A stretch of 64,000 nt of DNA, from assembly GCA_028712475.1 (NCBI GenBank), contig JAQTQB010000003.1, positions 248,001-312,000 of the forward strand, in the 5' to 3' direction. The notes beneath the pieces are model-generated. The model was not told where the DNA came from, ran no database searches, and saw nothing but the letters and a program-made list of their open reading frames with translations. This document shows, piece after piece, positions 55,315 through 63,440 of the stretch; positions within the stretch are counted from its first letter, which is position 1; every line of letters starts with the position of its first letter. This stretch comes from Verrucomicrobiales bacterium. GTDB taxonomy: Bacteria > Verrucomicrobiota > Verrucomicrobiia > Limisphaerales > UBA11358. The position numbers were made by a program, and so were the translations under genes.

Positions 55315-55607
55315 TCACTTCAGCCGTTGCCGAATCCAGGCCGGATCGTGCCGGCAGTCAACGCCGGCGTGAACGAAAGCCGTTTCGCCGGAAACGGTGT
55401 AATAAATCGCGAAGGGAAATTTTTTGGACAGCAGCCGGTGAAAATTTTTATGCGGCTTCAAATGAATGCCTGCGTAGAGCGCCAGCGAATCAATGTCCGC
55501 ATAAATATTTTGGAGGAAGTGACCGCCCAGCCCGGCTCCTGTGATTCGTAAAAGCTGAATCCGTCGAGGATGTCCGGTTCGGCGAGGTTGAGGATTTCAA
55601 CTTTCAC
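55315..55607 (-). pseudogene. RelE/ParE-like toxin with a one-base frameshift
   Basis: Starts at GTG 55607 inside the antitoxin end: KVEILNLAEPDILDGFSFYE, then SQEPG. There the frame breaks near 55529-55534. Restoring one base lets it continue LGGHFLQNIYADIDSLALYA... to FVHAGVDCRHDPAWIRQRLK and TGA at 55315. The C-terminal DCRHDPAWI is a ParE hallmark. As written the frame gives a 49-residue product ending STQAFI. The span is 293 bp, one short of 98 codons, so a single deletion (or sequencing error) accounts for it. Confidence 0.78.
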
Positions 55608-55821
55608 GCGCCCGTTTTGCGATCCGCGCTTTTGCTGTTTCCCAATCCTCAAACTGTGCCTTGCCTTCGCGCACCAGACGTTCACGCTCGTCGAGCAAGT
55701 CTTTGTGCCATTGCGGGACGGGGATGTTTTGCTCGTCGCGGCACAGGTCGCTCCAGAGAAGTTCCAGCGTGCGAAGTTTTTCCGCCACGGTCATCTGCGC
55801 CAATGGTAGTTCCACGGTCAT
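55597..55821 (-). CDS. addiction-module antitoxin (TIGR02574-like)
   Basis: 74 residues: LAQMTVAEKLRTLELLWSDL, then VPQWHKDLLDERERLVREGK and FEDWETAKARIAKRARES. The TVAEKL...LEELW...WH...L.ER...G...F.DWE.AK pattern is that of the putative addiction-module component family. The stop overlaps the toxin start. With its toxin frameshifted, the antitoxin may now be the only working part. Confidence 0.85.
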   Translation of the reverse strand: MTVELPLAQMTVAEKLRTLELLWSDLCRDEQNIPVPQWHKDLLDERERLVREGKAQFEDWETAKARIAKRARES

Positions 55822-55909
55822 GCCTCAATCTAACCACCTTCAATCGAAACGCAAAACAACTTTCTAAATTCTGGCTTCTGAATTCTTACTCCAGTATTCT
55901 TTAACTCCT

Positions 55910-56560
55910 ATGGCTATTGCAGACGAAAATGTCCTGGTGTTTCCTCGTTCGCTCTTTGAGCAACTGGGGGCTTTTCAAGGTTTCAACTCCGACGTGAACC
56001 GTTATCTGCCGGCGATTCTTGATCCCAAGAACAACAGTTTCATGGCCCGCGCCCAGGCGGAAACGAATCCAGATTTCAAACAGATTATTCCATATGTGGT
56101 GATCACTGATGGGAAAAGCGTTCTGCATTATGTTCGCGGCAAGAAGGCCGGCGAGCAACGTCTGGTTTCGAAGGGGTCTCTTGGCATCGGAGGACACATC
56201 AATGACGTAGATTATAAAGAACCGCTTCTTGCTTTTACTAAAGAGCCGCTTCTTGCTTCTACATTCGGCAATCAGGAATTTCAAAACGCTGTTGAAAGGG
56301 AGGTTCGCGAAGAGCTTTCCATTCAAGGCGTGTTTGATGCCAAACCAATTGGCTTGATTAATGACGATTCCACCGAAGTGGGACGAGTTCATTTTGGTGT
56401 CGTGCATGTATTATTTTGCATGCCGGATAAAATTAAGAAAAACGAACAAGTAATTACTCAAGTTGAATTCATACCTATTGATGAATTGAAGAAAAAGCGC
56501 GACCAAATGGAAACCTGGTCGCAGCTTTGTCTCGACAACCTTGATGCTTTTTTGAAGTAA
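55910..56560 (+). CDS. Nudix-like hydrolase with an internal 24-bp tandem duplication
   Basis: 216 residues. A Nudix-type box is present but widely spaced: GSLGIGGHINDVD, then FQNAVEREVREELSIQG with the REVREEL helix. A region KEPLLAFTKEPLLAST lies between. It is encoded by two near-identical 24-bp units (56216-56239 and 56240-56263). FGVVHVLFCMPDKIKK and FIPIDELKKK complete the fold. Many close relatives are annotated only as phosphoesterase or Nudix, and the substrate is unknown. It lies between the toxin-antitoxin pair and hpt, with lower GC than its neighbours, so it may be part of a small acquired patch. Confidence 0.7.
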   Translation: MAIADENVLVFPRSLFEQLGAFQGFNSDVNRYLPAILDPKNNSFMARAQAETNPDFKQIIPYVVITDGKSVLHYVRGKKAGEQRLVSKGSLGIGGHINDVDYKEPLLAFTKEPLLASTFGNQEFQNAVEREVREELSIQGVFDAKPIGLINDDSTEVGRVHFGVVHVLFCMPDKIKKNEQVITQVEFIPIDELKKKRDQMETWSQLCLDNLDAFLK

Positions 56561-56604
56561 ATCATGGCAGTGCGGTTGGTTATCATTCAAACATCATCTA
56601 ATTT

Positions 56605-57201
56605 GTGAGCGCCAAACTTAAAACCTCCGTCCCGCCGCGCTGGCGCAAGGAAGTCCAGAGCATTCTCATCACCGATGAACAGCTTGCCCGCCGCGTCAAA
56701 ATCCTGGCGCGCGAGATCGAGCGCGATTTTCGCGGGCGCGAAATGGTCGTGGTCTCGCTCTTGAGCGGCACGGTCATGTTCCTTGCGGATCTGATCCGGC
56801 ATCTGAACCTGCCGTTGCGCCTCGATTTTATCGGTGTTTCCAGCTACGGCCTCGGCACGGAATCCGGCGAACTGGTGTTCACGAAGGAATTGCGCATTGA
56901 CGTGCGGGGCCGCGATGTGCTGCTCGTGGACGACATTCTCGACACGGGCAAAACCTTGAGCCGCGTGGTGCCGAAGCTGCGGCTGCTCAAGCCGCGCCGC
57001 ATCAAGACCTGCGTGCTGCTCAACAAGGCCGCGCGCCGCGTGGAAAAGATTCAGGCTGATTACGTCGGCTTTGAGATTCCCGATCATTTTGTCATCGGTT
57101 ACGGGCTTGATTTTGCGGAGCGTTATCGCAACCTCCCGTTCGTTGGCGTGCTGCGCCCGCACATTTACAAGGAAGTTTCCCAGCACGTCTGCAAAAAATA
57201 A
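56605..57201 (+). CDS. hpt: hypoxanthine phosphoribosyltransferase
   Basis: 198 residues from GTG 56605. The PRPP-binding loop VLLVDDILDTGKTLSRVV is canonical. VVVSLLSGTVMFLADLIRHL (PPi loop), LDFIGVSSYGLGTESG (flexible loop with Ser-Tyr) and VGFEIPDHFVIGYGLDFAER (purine site) match HPRT. It salvages hypoxanthine, and possibly guanine, to nucleotides. The nucleoside transporter follows after a palindrome, so purine salvage genes are grouped. Confidence 0.95.
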   Translation: MSAKLKTSVPPRWRKEVQSILITDEQLARRVKILAREIERDFRGREMVVVSLLSGTVMFLADLIRHLNLPLRLDFIGVSSYGLGTESGELVFTKELRIDVRGRDVLLVDDILDTGKTLSRVVPKLRLLKPRRIKTCVLLNKAARRVEKIQADYVGFEIPDHFVIGYGLDFAERYRNLPFVGVLRPHIYKEVSQHVCKK

Positions 57202-57204
57202 TCT

Positions 57205-57271
57205 GGAGCGCCGGTCTCCGACCCGGCGTGTTGTGGTTTTAGGAATCGGCCGGGTCGGAGACCGGCGCTCC
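57205..57271. repeat. ggagcgccgg-family palindrome between hpt and the nucleoside transporter
   Basis: Near-perfect arms ggagcgccggtctccgaccc-ggc and gccgggtcggagaccggcgc-tcc around a loop of about 20 bp. It is the best copy of the family that also lies inside the restriction-modification gene. It could serve as a terminator for hpt. Confidence 0.93.
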
Positions 57272-57288
57272 GTTTACAACGCGACAAC

Positions 57289-58551
57289 ATGGAACTCAAA
57301 CTGATCAGCCTGCTGGGGCTTTTTGTGTTCGTGTTCGTGGCGTGGACAATTTCCAGCCATCGCCGGCTGTTTCCGTGGCGGACAGTGCTGTGGGGGATAG
57401 CGCTGCAATTCAGCTTCGCGCTGCTGATCTTGAAAACGCCGTGGGGCGCGAAGGTGTTTGATTTCACCGGGCGCGCGGTCAACCGGCTCATCATGTTTTC
57501 CAACGAGGGCTGCCAGTTTGTTTTCGGCCCGCTGGCGCGCAATGAACTCCTCGCCGACAGATTCGGCCCGGAACACGGAATGATTTTCGGCGTCCTGATC
57601 ATGGGCACGATCATCATCGTCGCGGCCTTGTCGTCGCTGTTTTACCACTGGGGCATCCTGCAAAAAGTCGTCCACGCCGTCGCGTGGGTCATGCGCAAGG
57701 CCATGCGCACGAGCGGGAGCGAAACCCTGGCCGCCGCCGCCAATATTTTCATGGGCCAGACGGAAGCGCCGCTCGTCATCAAGCCTTATGTCCTCAAGAT
57801 GACGCGCAGCGAACTGCTCTGCATGATGACCGGCGGCATGGCGACGATTGCGGGCGGCGTGGCGGCGGTTTATTCCAAGATGGGCATTGACGCGGGCCAC
57901 CCGGACATGCCCGGCCATCTGCTCACCGCGTCCGTGTTGAGCGCGCCCGCCGCGCTGCTCATCTCCAAGGTGATGCTGCCGGAAACGGAAAAAAGCGAGA
58001 CCGCCGCCAGCGCGCCCGCCAGCGTGCCGCGCACGACGGCGAACAGCATTGACGCGCTGTGCCGTGGCGCGGGCGATGGCATGATGCTTTCGATCAATGT
58101 CATCGCCATGCTCATCGCCTTCATCGCGATTGTGGCGATGGCAAATTACCTGATCGTCTTTCCGCAGACGCATTTTGGCGCAAGCACGCCGGTCACGTTG
58201 CAGATGATTTTCGGCTGGATCAACGCGCCGTTCGCCTGGCTCATGGGCGTCCCGGCTCAAGATTGCCTGACCATTGGCGGCATCCTGGGCGAGCGGATTG
58301 TGCTTAACGAATTCATAGGCTATCTTTCACTCACCAATCCAGCGACGCAGGTGGATCATCGGAGTTTCATTTTGGCGACGTATGCGCTGTGCGGCTTCGC
58401 GAATTTTGCGAGCATCGCGATTCAGGTCGGCGGCATCGGCTCGCTTGCACCGGAACGTCGCGGGGAAATGGCGCAGCTCGGCGTCCGCGCCATGGTCGGC
58501 GGCCTGCTCGCGAGCTACATGACGGCGGCGATCGCTGGATTGCTCCTATAA
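57289..58551 (+). CDS. nupC: concentrative nucleoside transporter (NupC/CNT family)
   Basis: 420 residues with about ten membrane segments. CNT signatures include LWGIALQFSFALLILKTPWG, IFMGQTEAPLVIKPYV (the substrate- and cation-binding GQTEAPL), MTGGMATIAGGVAAVY, VLNEFIGYLSL and the late ALCGFANFASIAIQVGGIG. It imports nucleosides with Na+ or H+. It lies 17 bp after a palindrome and in the same direction as hpt. The metallophosphoesterase follows 4 bp later. Confidence 0.94.
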   Translation: MELKLISLLGLFVFVFVAWTISSHRRLFPWRTVLWGIALQFSFALLILKTPWGAKVFDFTGRAVNRLIMFSNEGCQFVFGPLARNELLADRFGPEHGMIFGVLIMGTIIIVAALSSLFYHWGILQKVVHAVAWVMRKAMRTSGSETLAAAANIFMGQTEAPLVIKPYVLKMTRSELLCMMTGGMATIAGGVAAVYSKMGIDAGHPDMPGHLLTASVLSAPAALLISKVMLPETEKSETAASAPASVPRTTANSIDALCRGAGDGMMLSINVIAMLIAFIAIVAMANYLIVFPQTHFGASTPVTLQMIFGWINAPFAWLMGVPAQDCLTIGGILGERIVLNEFIGYLSLTNPATQVDHRSFILATYALCGFANFASIAIQVGGIGSLAPERRGEMAQLGVRAMVGGLLASYMTAAIAGLLL

Positions 58552-58555
58552 TTTT

Positions 58556-59470
58556 ATGCCGCTCACCTTGCCCCAGCTTTCGCGCCGTGAATTTTTAAAA
58601 CGCGCCGCGCTGGCGGGAACCGCCGCTTCGTTTGTGCCGTCCCTCTTCGCGGAGCTTGCCGTCAAGCCAGGGGATCCTGATACGTTTTTCTTTCTCTCGG
58701 ACACGCATATCGCCGGCGAAGCTGCCACAATCTCGCACGGGGTGAACATGACCAATCATCTCTCGACAGTCGTGCGTGAAGTTCTGGCTTGGCCGGTTGC
58801 GCCTGCCGCGATCATTGTCAACGGCGACCTGGCCTTCAAGCTGGGCCTGGCCGGGGATTACACGGCGTTCGGGAAATTGATAGAACCGCTCCGGGCGCTG
58901 GCCCCCATGCATCTGACCCTCGGAAACCACGACCAGCGGGATAATTTTTGGCAGGCGTTTCCGCTGGACGCGACAAAATCCGAATCCGTCCCGCAAAAAC
59001 AGGTGGCGATTTTGTCCGGCGCGCGTGCCAATTGGTTTCTGCTCGATTCGCTCGATATCACCGGCAAATATGCCGGTCAATTGGGTGCGGCGCAGATCGA
59101 GTGGCTCGTGCGCGAAATCGAGGCGCGTCCCGACAAGCCCGCCTTGGTCGTGTGTCATCACCATCTGGACCGGCTCGGCGAAGTGGGCGGCCTGAAGGAT
59201 TCCACGGCGATGATCGAATTGCTCGCCAATCACCGGCAGGTTAAGGCGTTCATCTACGGCCATACGCATAACTGGCATGTTTCGCAGCACGAAAAAGGCC
59301 TGCATCTCGTCAATCTTCCGCCGACCGCTTATGTCTTTGAGCCGGGCCGGCCGAGCGGCTGGGTATGCGCCAAGTTGTCGGATAATGGCGCGGAATTGGA
59401 ACTGCGCTCACTCGACCAGAAACATCCGGAACTTGGGCAGATGAAACGGCTGGAATGGCGGACTAGCTGA
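58556..59470 (+). CDS. exported metallophosphoesterase (Tat signal)
   Basis: 304 residues. The N-terminus LSRREFLKRAALAGTAASFV carries the twin-arginine motif and a hydrophobic stretch, so it is probably exported by Tat. The dinuclear metal site is complete: FFLSDTHIAG (DxH), IIVNGDLAF (GD), LTLGNHDQRD (GNHD), VVCHHHLDRLG and FIYGHTHNWHV (GHxH). The substrate is not determined; relatives include purple-acid and Icc-type phosphatases. It is 4 bp after nupC and likely co-transcribed, so it might release nucleosides outside the membrane. Confidence 0.87.
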   Translation: MPLTLPQLSRREFLKRAALAGTAASFVPSLFAELAVKPGDPDTFFFLSDTHIAGEAATISHGVNMTNHLSTVVREVLAWPVAPAAIIVNGDLAFKLGLAGDYTAFGKLIEPLRALAPMHLTLGNHDQRDNFWQAFPLDATKSESVPQKQVAILSGARANWFLLDSLDITGKYAGQLGAAQIEWLVREIEARPDKPALVVCHHHLDRLGEVGGLKDSTAMIELLANHRQVKAFIYGHTHNWHVSQHEKGLHLVNLPPTAYVFEPGRPSGWVCAKLSDNGAELELRSLDQKHPELGQMKRLEWRTS

Positions 59471-59499
59471 AAGCGGCGGTGTAACATAGAGCCTGTCCT

Positions 59500-59540
59500 C
59501 GACTCAATCCGGCCACAGGCCGGACACTACAAGGCGAACC
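59500..59540. repeat. partial palindrome related to 20400-20449
   Basis: CCGGCCacaGGCCGG followed by acactacaa. It shares the acactaca end and GGCC core with the repeat near rho. The rest of 59471-59640 holds nothing recognisable. Confidence 0.5.
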
Positions 59541-59640
59541 GTTTCTTGATTGGTGTCCGGGGAGGGTGTGATCCGTCCACGCATGGTCACGAGTGAAGAA
59601 GCAGCAGCAAAGCCGGGCAAACCGCGCGAAAAACCGGGGG

Positions 59641-60045
59641 TTATTTCCTGAACTCCTTCACCACGGGAACGAGTGACTTGATTTGTTCGGGAGTGAGCTT
59701 TTCCTTGAAGGCTGGCATTTTTGAGCTGTCCTGCGTGTCCCGCTTTCCTTCCATGATTCGCTCAATGATTTGAGCGTCGGTCAGCTTGCTCTGGCTCAAA
59801 TCCTTCACGCCCAGTTTTTTCGCGGCGGGGGTCTGGGCTTTGCCGTCCTTGCCGTGGCATGACGCGCAGGTCTTGACGAACAGTTCGCCGGGATCGTCGG
59901 CCCGGGCCGGTTGACTGATGCCAATCATCATGCCGAGCAGGACAAAATAAGTTACGCAATCAAAGCTCCCACGGCTAAGTTTCGTTCGCTTGGTGTGAAC
60001 AAAGTTGCCGGCCCCGCTGGTTTTGATATTGCTGACGTCTTTCAT
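59641..60045 (-). CDS. small c-type cytochrome
   Basis: 134 residues. A long basic n-region leads into one hydrophobic segment (VTYFVLLGMMIGISQPARA) that is probably a signal. The mature domain has heme-binding CASCHGKDG and a plausible axial methionine in SSKMPAFKEKL. KLTDAQIIERIMEGK and LTPEQIKSLVPVVKEF match class I cytochrome c. It would carry electrons in the periplasm. It stands alone and converges on nothing obvious. The start is uncertain; the next internal methionines are too late for a signal. Confidence 0.85.
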   Translation of the reverse strand: MKDVSNIKTSGAGNFVHTKRTKLSRGSFDCVTYFVLLGMMIGISQPARADDPGELFVKTCASCHGKDGKAQTPAAKKLGVKDLSQSKLTDAQIIERIMEGKRDTQDSSKMPAFKEKLTPEQIKSLVPVVKEFRK

Positions 60046-60270
60046 TACAGGATTTTTTCCGATTGGCTGTTGGTTTCATTCACGGCCACCACAGAGGCTT
60101 TGTCACCGGAGGCCATTCCCCTATTTCATACCGGAACCCGGCGTGAGTGCAAGCCGGCAGGGGCAAACTCCCAAAAATCGGGCGCAATCCGCTTGCTGCC
60201 AATTCGCATTCTTGATTCTGCGTGCGGCTTTGGTTAGCGTTCCAATCTCTAATTTTGAAATAAAATCATT

Positions 60271-61509
60271 ATGGCACTTCTCAACGACAATTATCTCAAA
60301 CTCAAGGCCGGTTATCTCTTTCCCGAAATCGGCCGGCGCGTGAAGGCGTTTTGCGACGCGAATCCCGAGGCTGCCAGGCGCCTCATCCGTTGCGGCATCG
60401 GCGACGTGACCGAGCCGCTGCCGTCCGCCGCCGTCGCCGCCATGCACAAGGCCGTGGATGAAATGGCCGTGCGCGAAACTTTCAAGGGTTACGGCCCGGA
60501 GCAGGGCTACGACTGGCTGCGCGCCGCGATTGCGAAGAATGATTTCCGCGACAAGGGCCTTGATGTGGAGGACGATGAAATTTTCGTCAGCGACGGCTCG
60601 AAGTGCGATTGCGGCAACATTCTCGACATTCTCGGCGCGAAAAATAAAATCGCCATCAGCGATCCCGTTTATCCCGTCTATGTGGACACGAATGTGATGG
60701 CTGGCCACACCGGCGAGGCAAGTGAAGCCGGCGCGTATGCAAAACTGGTTTATCTGCCGTGCAAGCCGGCGAATGGTTTCATTCCCGTGCCGCCGAAGAA
60801 GCACGTGGACGTGATCTATCTTTGCTCGCCCAACAATCCGACCGGCGCGGCGGCCACGCGCGAACAGCTTGAGGCGTGGGTGAAATACGCGCTCGAACAC
60901 AAGTCCGTCATTTTGTTTGACGCGGCTTACGAGGCTTACATCACCGAGCCGGGCATTCCGCATTCCATCTACGAGATTCCCGGCGCGCGCGAATGTGCGA
61001 TTGAGTTCCGCAGCTTCTCGAAGAACGGCGGCTTCACCGGCACGCGCTGCGCATTCACCGTCGTTCCCAAATCGCTTAATGCGCAAACGAAGACCGGCGA
61101 AGCGAAGCCGCTGCATCCGTTGTGGAACCGTCGTATGACAACGAAATTCAACGGCGTGAGCTATGTCGTCCAACGCGCGGCGGAAGCGCTGTATTCGTCC
61201 GAAGGCAAAGCGCAGGTGGCGGATTTGATCAAACATTATCTCGGCAACGCGGAAGTTCTCCGCAAGGGCGCAAAGAAGGCCGGGCTGAAAGTTTTCGGCG
61301 GCGTGAACGCGCCGTATATCTGGGTGCGCACGCCCAAGGGCGTCACAAGCTGGCAGGCGTTCGACAAGATTCTGGCCGATGCCAGCGTGGTCATCACACC
61401 CGGCAGCGGTTTCGGCTCCAAGGGCGAAGGCTTTTTCCGCATCAGCGCCTTCAACAGCCGCGCCAACGCCGAGGAAGTCGCACATCGCTTGCAGGAATTG
61501 AAGTGGTGA
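60271..61509 (+). CDS. dapL: LL-diaminopimelate aminotransferase
   Basis: 412 residues, class I fold. The opening [20 protein letters not shown] and [17 protein letters not shown] are characteristic of DapL. The cofactor lysine lies in [39 protein letters not shown] and [16 protein letters not shown] are further signatures. It makes LL-diaminopimelate from tetrahydrodipicolinate in one step, bypassing succinylase genes, for lysine and cell wall. The route is known in Chlamydiae, Verrucomicrobia, plants and cyanobacteria. It is transcribed alone. Upstream 60046-60270 holds no gene. Confidence 0.95.
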   Translation: MALLNDNYLKLKAGYLFPEIGRRVKAFCDANPEAARRLIRCGIGDVTEPLPSAAVAAMHKAVDEMAVRETFKGYGPEQGYDWLRAAIAKNDFRDKGLDVEDDEIFVSDGSKCDCGNILDILGAKNKIAISDPVYPVYVDTNVMAGHTGEASEAGAYAKLVYLPCKPANGFIPVPPKKHVDVIYLCSPNNPTGAAATREQLEAWVKYALEHKSVILFDAAYEAYITEPGIPHSIYEIPGARECAIEFRSFSKNGGFTGTRCAFTVVPKSLNAQTKTGEAKPLHPLWNRRMTTKFNGVSYVVQRAAEALYSSEGKAQVADLIKHYLGNAEVLRKGAKKAGLKVFGGVNAPYIWVRTPKGVTSWQAFDKILADASVVITPGSGFGSKGEGFFRISAFNSRANAEEVAHRLQELKW

Positions 61510-61550
61510 AAATTTTTCCACGAAGGCGTGTGAAGTTTGTGGTAACGCCC

Positions 61551-61706
61551 GCCCTCACCCTGACCCTCTCCCCCGGGGAGAGGGGATAGATAGCGCACGT
61601 TTTCGTTTTATCGGTTGACCGTCCGACCAATCCAGTCGCGGATTTTTCGGAAGCGCGGGGAACGTGAAAGCCCTCTCCGTGGGGAGAGGGTTGGGTGAGG
61701 GAGGGC
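61551..61706. repeat. ccctctcccc-type palindrome after dapL
   Basis: Arms gccctcaccctgaccctctc-ccc and the complementary-type ggggagagggttgggtgagg-gagggc around a spacer of about 100 bp. The region 61510-61971 contains three consecutive palindromes and no intact gene. Confidence 0.88.
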
Positions 61707-61718
61707 GTTGCTGTAATT

Positions 61719-61789
61719 GTAGGAGCCGACGTGAGGAGGCTCATTTTAATTCCGGGTTTTAGTCAGAGCCTCCTCACGTCGGCTGCTAC
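61719..61789. repeat. gtagcagcc-family palindrome (copy 4)
   Basis: Arms gtaggagccgacgtgaggag-gctc and gagcctcctcacgtcggctg-ctac, nearly perfect, around a T-rich loop. Confidence 0.92.
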
Positions 61790-61876
61790 GAATTTGACGG
61801 CGGAGTGTGGCCGTCCCCGGCCACAGCAATGTCCAAACGGTGACGCGCTTTGGCCTGTCCGACGACGGGTTGGCTG

Positions 61877-61971
61877 GGTAGGGCGGGCAGTCCTCTGCAC
61901 GCCGCGAACGTGGTGAGACATTCGCCGGTCAAGCGCCGCCCGACGGCGCGCACGGAGTGACGCGCCCTACC
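61877..61971. repeat. ggtagggcg-family palindrome (copy 2)
   Basis: The right arm gacggcgcgcacggagtgac-gcgccctacc matches the 44669-44759 copy almost exactly. The left arm ggtagggcgggcagtcctct is degenerate. The protease remnant begins directly at its right edge. Confidence 0.75.
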
Positions 61972-62220
61972 AACGTGGCTGAGCATGGCAACGTGGTGGG
62001 CGTGGTGTCGGCCAAACTGAATGCGGCGGCGGCGCTGGCCGCGAGCGGGGCGTTGCCGGAGAATGTGAACTACGCGGTGAAGAGCAGTTTCCTGTTGAGC
62101 TTTCTGGAGTCGGTGCCGGACGCTTCGGACAAGCTCAAAGCGCCAAACACGGCGGATGAGAAGTTTACCGACGTGGTCAAGTCAGCGCAGGAAGCGGCGG
62201 TGCTGGTCTTGGTTTATTGA
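61972..62220 (+). pseudogene. 3' remnant of a trypsin-like serine protease
   Basis: The frame reads GNVVGVVSAKLNAAAALAAS, then LPENVNYAVKSSFLLSFLES. In S1C (HtrA-like) trypsin-fold proteases this is the last beta-hairpin and oxyanion-side strand after the catalytic serine. No upstream His or Asp, and no GxSGGP region, is present. A GTG at 61957 would start inside the palindrome and gives only an 87-residue chain. The upstream part was probably lost where the palindrome now ends. Another palindrome follows 1 bp after the stop. Confidence 0.7.
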
Positions 62221-62221
62221 G

Positions 62222-62298
62222 GTAGCAGCCGACGTGAGGAGGCTCCAACTAATTTCCCCACGCCGGATTTAGATGAGCCTCCTCACGTCGGCTGCTAC
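62222..62298. repeat. gtagcagcc-family palindrome (copy 5)
   Basis: Arms gtagcagccgacgtgaggag-gctc and gagcctcctcacgtcggctg-ctac, essentially perfect. It starts right after the protease remnant. Confidence 0.94.
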
Positions 62299-62350
62299 GG
62301 CCAATTTTCTTTCGTGTAATTCGCGTAAAAGTTTTTGCAGTTCCTGCCGC

Positions 62351-62391
62351 ACCCCTCACCCCGGCCCTCTCCCCTCCGAGGGGCGAGGGAG
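62351..62391. repeat. half-copy of the ccctctcccc-type palindrome
   Basis: acccctcaccccggccctct followed by cccctccgaggggcgaggga. One arm is present and the distal arm is missing. The remaining 62392-62505 holds an AT-richer stretch that should contain the promoter of the small basic protein; TTGACT lies at 62436-62441 but lacks a well-spaced -10. Confidence 0.7.
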
Positions 62392-62505
62392 AAGAGGCGG
62401 GGGCGTCCGTGCCAAGCCAAATTAACCATTGGCATTTGACTTGATTGTGTTAAAGTCCGCGTCCGCTTTTCGTTGAAAGCGGCTGAAATTTAACCAAAAT
62501 CATTT

Positions 62506-62661
62506 ATGTCACAGCATCGCAGCCTCCGCGCGGCGTCCACCTTGGGCGGCAAGCGCAATGTTCTCAAGCGTTTCGAGCGCACCGAACTCCTCAAGAAACG
62601 CGGCCAGTGGAAAGCTGGCGACCGCATCACGGGTCTCCGCAAAACGAAGCCCGAAGCGTAA
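62506..62661 (+). CDS. small basic protein of the Verrucomicrobia/Chlamydiae type
   Basis: 51 residues: MSQHRSLRAASTLGGKRNVL, then KRFERTELLKKRGQWKAGDR and a TGLRKTKPEA end. This matches the small basic protein family I recall from Verrucomicrobia, Chlamydiae and relatives (TIGR04137-like), highly conserved in length and sequence. Roughly a third of the residues are Lys or Arg, so nucleic-acid or ribosome binding is likely; the function is not established. It is below common gene-calling length limits. It is followed by a palindrome and the pseudouridine synthase gene. Confidence 0.85.
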   Translation: MSQHRSLRAASTLGGKRNVLKRFERTELLKKRGQWKAGDRITGLRKTKPEA

Positions 62662-62679
62662 TGCGTTAAAGAGTTGAAC

Positions 62680-62704
62680 CGTTGAAGCGCTAACCGATTC
62701 AACG
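62680..62704. repeat. cgttgaa/ttcaacg palindrome before the pseudouridine synthase
   Basis: CGTTGAA - 11 bp - TTCAACG, with related partial copies on both sides across 62664-62735. Same family as 11213-11280. The TTG start of the following gene lies at the edge of this repeat. Confidence 0.72.
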
Positions 62705-62730
62705 CTTCATCGCCTTAATCCTTCAACGTA

Positions 62731-63438
62731 TTGAACGTTCGTTTGCAAAAGTTTCTCGCGGATGCCGGCGTGGCTTCGCGCCGCGCGGCGGAGAAGCTGA
62801 TTGTGGACGGGCTGGTGCGCATCAACGGCCACATCGTCCGCGTGCTGGGGACGAAGGTTGACCCTGACCGCGATGAGGTGATTGTGGACGGCAAGATCGT
62901 CCGCGCCTTCAAGAAAGTTTACATCGCGCTGAACAAACCGCCCGGCTGCGTCTGTTCGCACAAGGATGAGCACGACCGTCCGACGATCTATGATTTATTG
63001 CCGAAGGAATGGCAAATTGTGCATTCCGTGGGCCGTCTGGATTTCAACAGCGAGGGATTGATTTTTTTGACCAATGATGGACAATTCGCGTTGCGCCTCA
63101 CTCATCCACGCTACGGCGTCCGCAAGAAATACCTCGCGACGGTCGAGGGCGAAGTGAACCGGGCGATGCTGGCGCAGTTCGTGAGCGGCATCTGGCACGC
63201 GGGCGAAAAATTGAAGGCGGAGAAAGCGGTCATCGTTTCCGGCGGCCGTTCGCGGACGGTGGTGGAACTGGAATTGAGCGAAGGGAAAAACCGCGAGGTG
63301 CGGCGGCTGTTTGAATCGCAAGCGGTGACGGTGAAGCGGTTGCAACGGATCCAGATCGGGAAAATTAAACTGGGTGAATTGAAATTGGGCAAATGGCGGA
63401 CATTGACAGCGGCGGAGATTAAAACTTTACTTTCTTAA
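62731..63438 (+). CDS. RsuA/RluB-family rRNA pseudouridine synthase
   Basis: 235 residues from TTG 62731; no ATG or GTG fits better because homologues begin at this point (VRLQKFLADAGVASRR). An S4 RNA-binding domain (1-60) precedes the catalytic domain with VHSVGRLDFNSEGLIFLTND, whose aspartate is catalytic. VYIALNKPPGCVCSHKDEHD and LELSEGKNREVRRLFES are diagnostic of the RsuA/RluB/E/F group. It modifies rRNA; distinguishing RluB from RsuA needs alignment. Two bases separate it from the next gene. Confidence 0.92.
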   Translation: MNVRLQKFLADAGVASRRAAEKLIVDGLVRINGHIVRVLGTKVDPDRDEVIVDGKIVRAFKKVYIALNKPPGCVCSHKDEHDRPTIYDLLPKEWQIVHSVGRLDFNSEGLIFLTNDGQFALRLTHPRYGVRKKYLATVEGEVNRAMLAQFVSGIWHAGEKLKAEKAVIVSGGRSRTVVELELSEGKNREVRRLFESQAVTVKRLQRIQIGKIKLGELKLGKWRTLTAAEIKTLLS

Positions 63439-63440
63439 CT

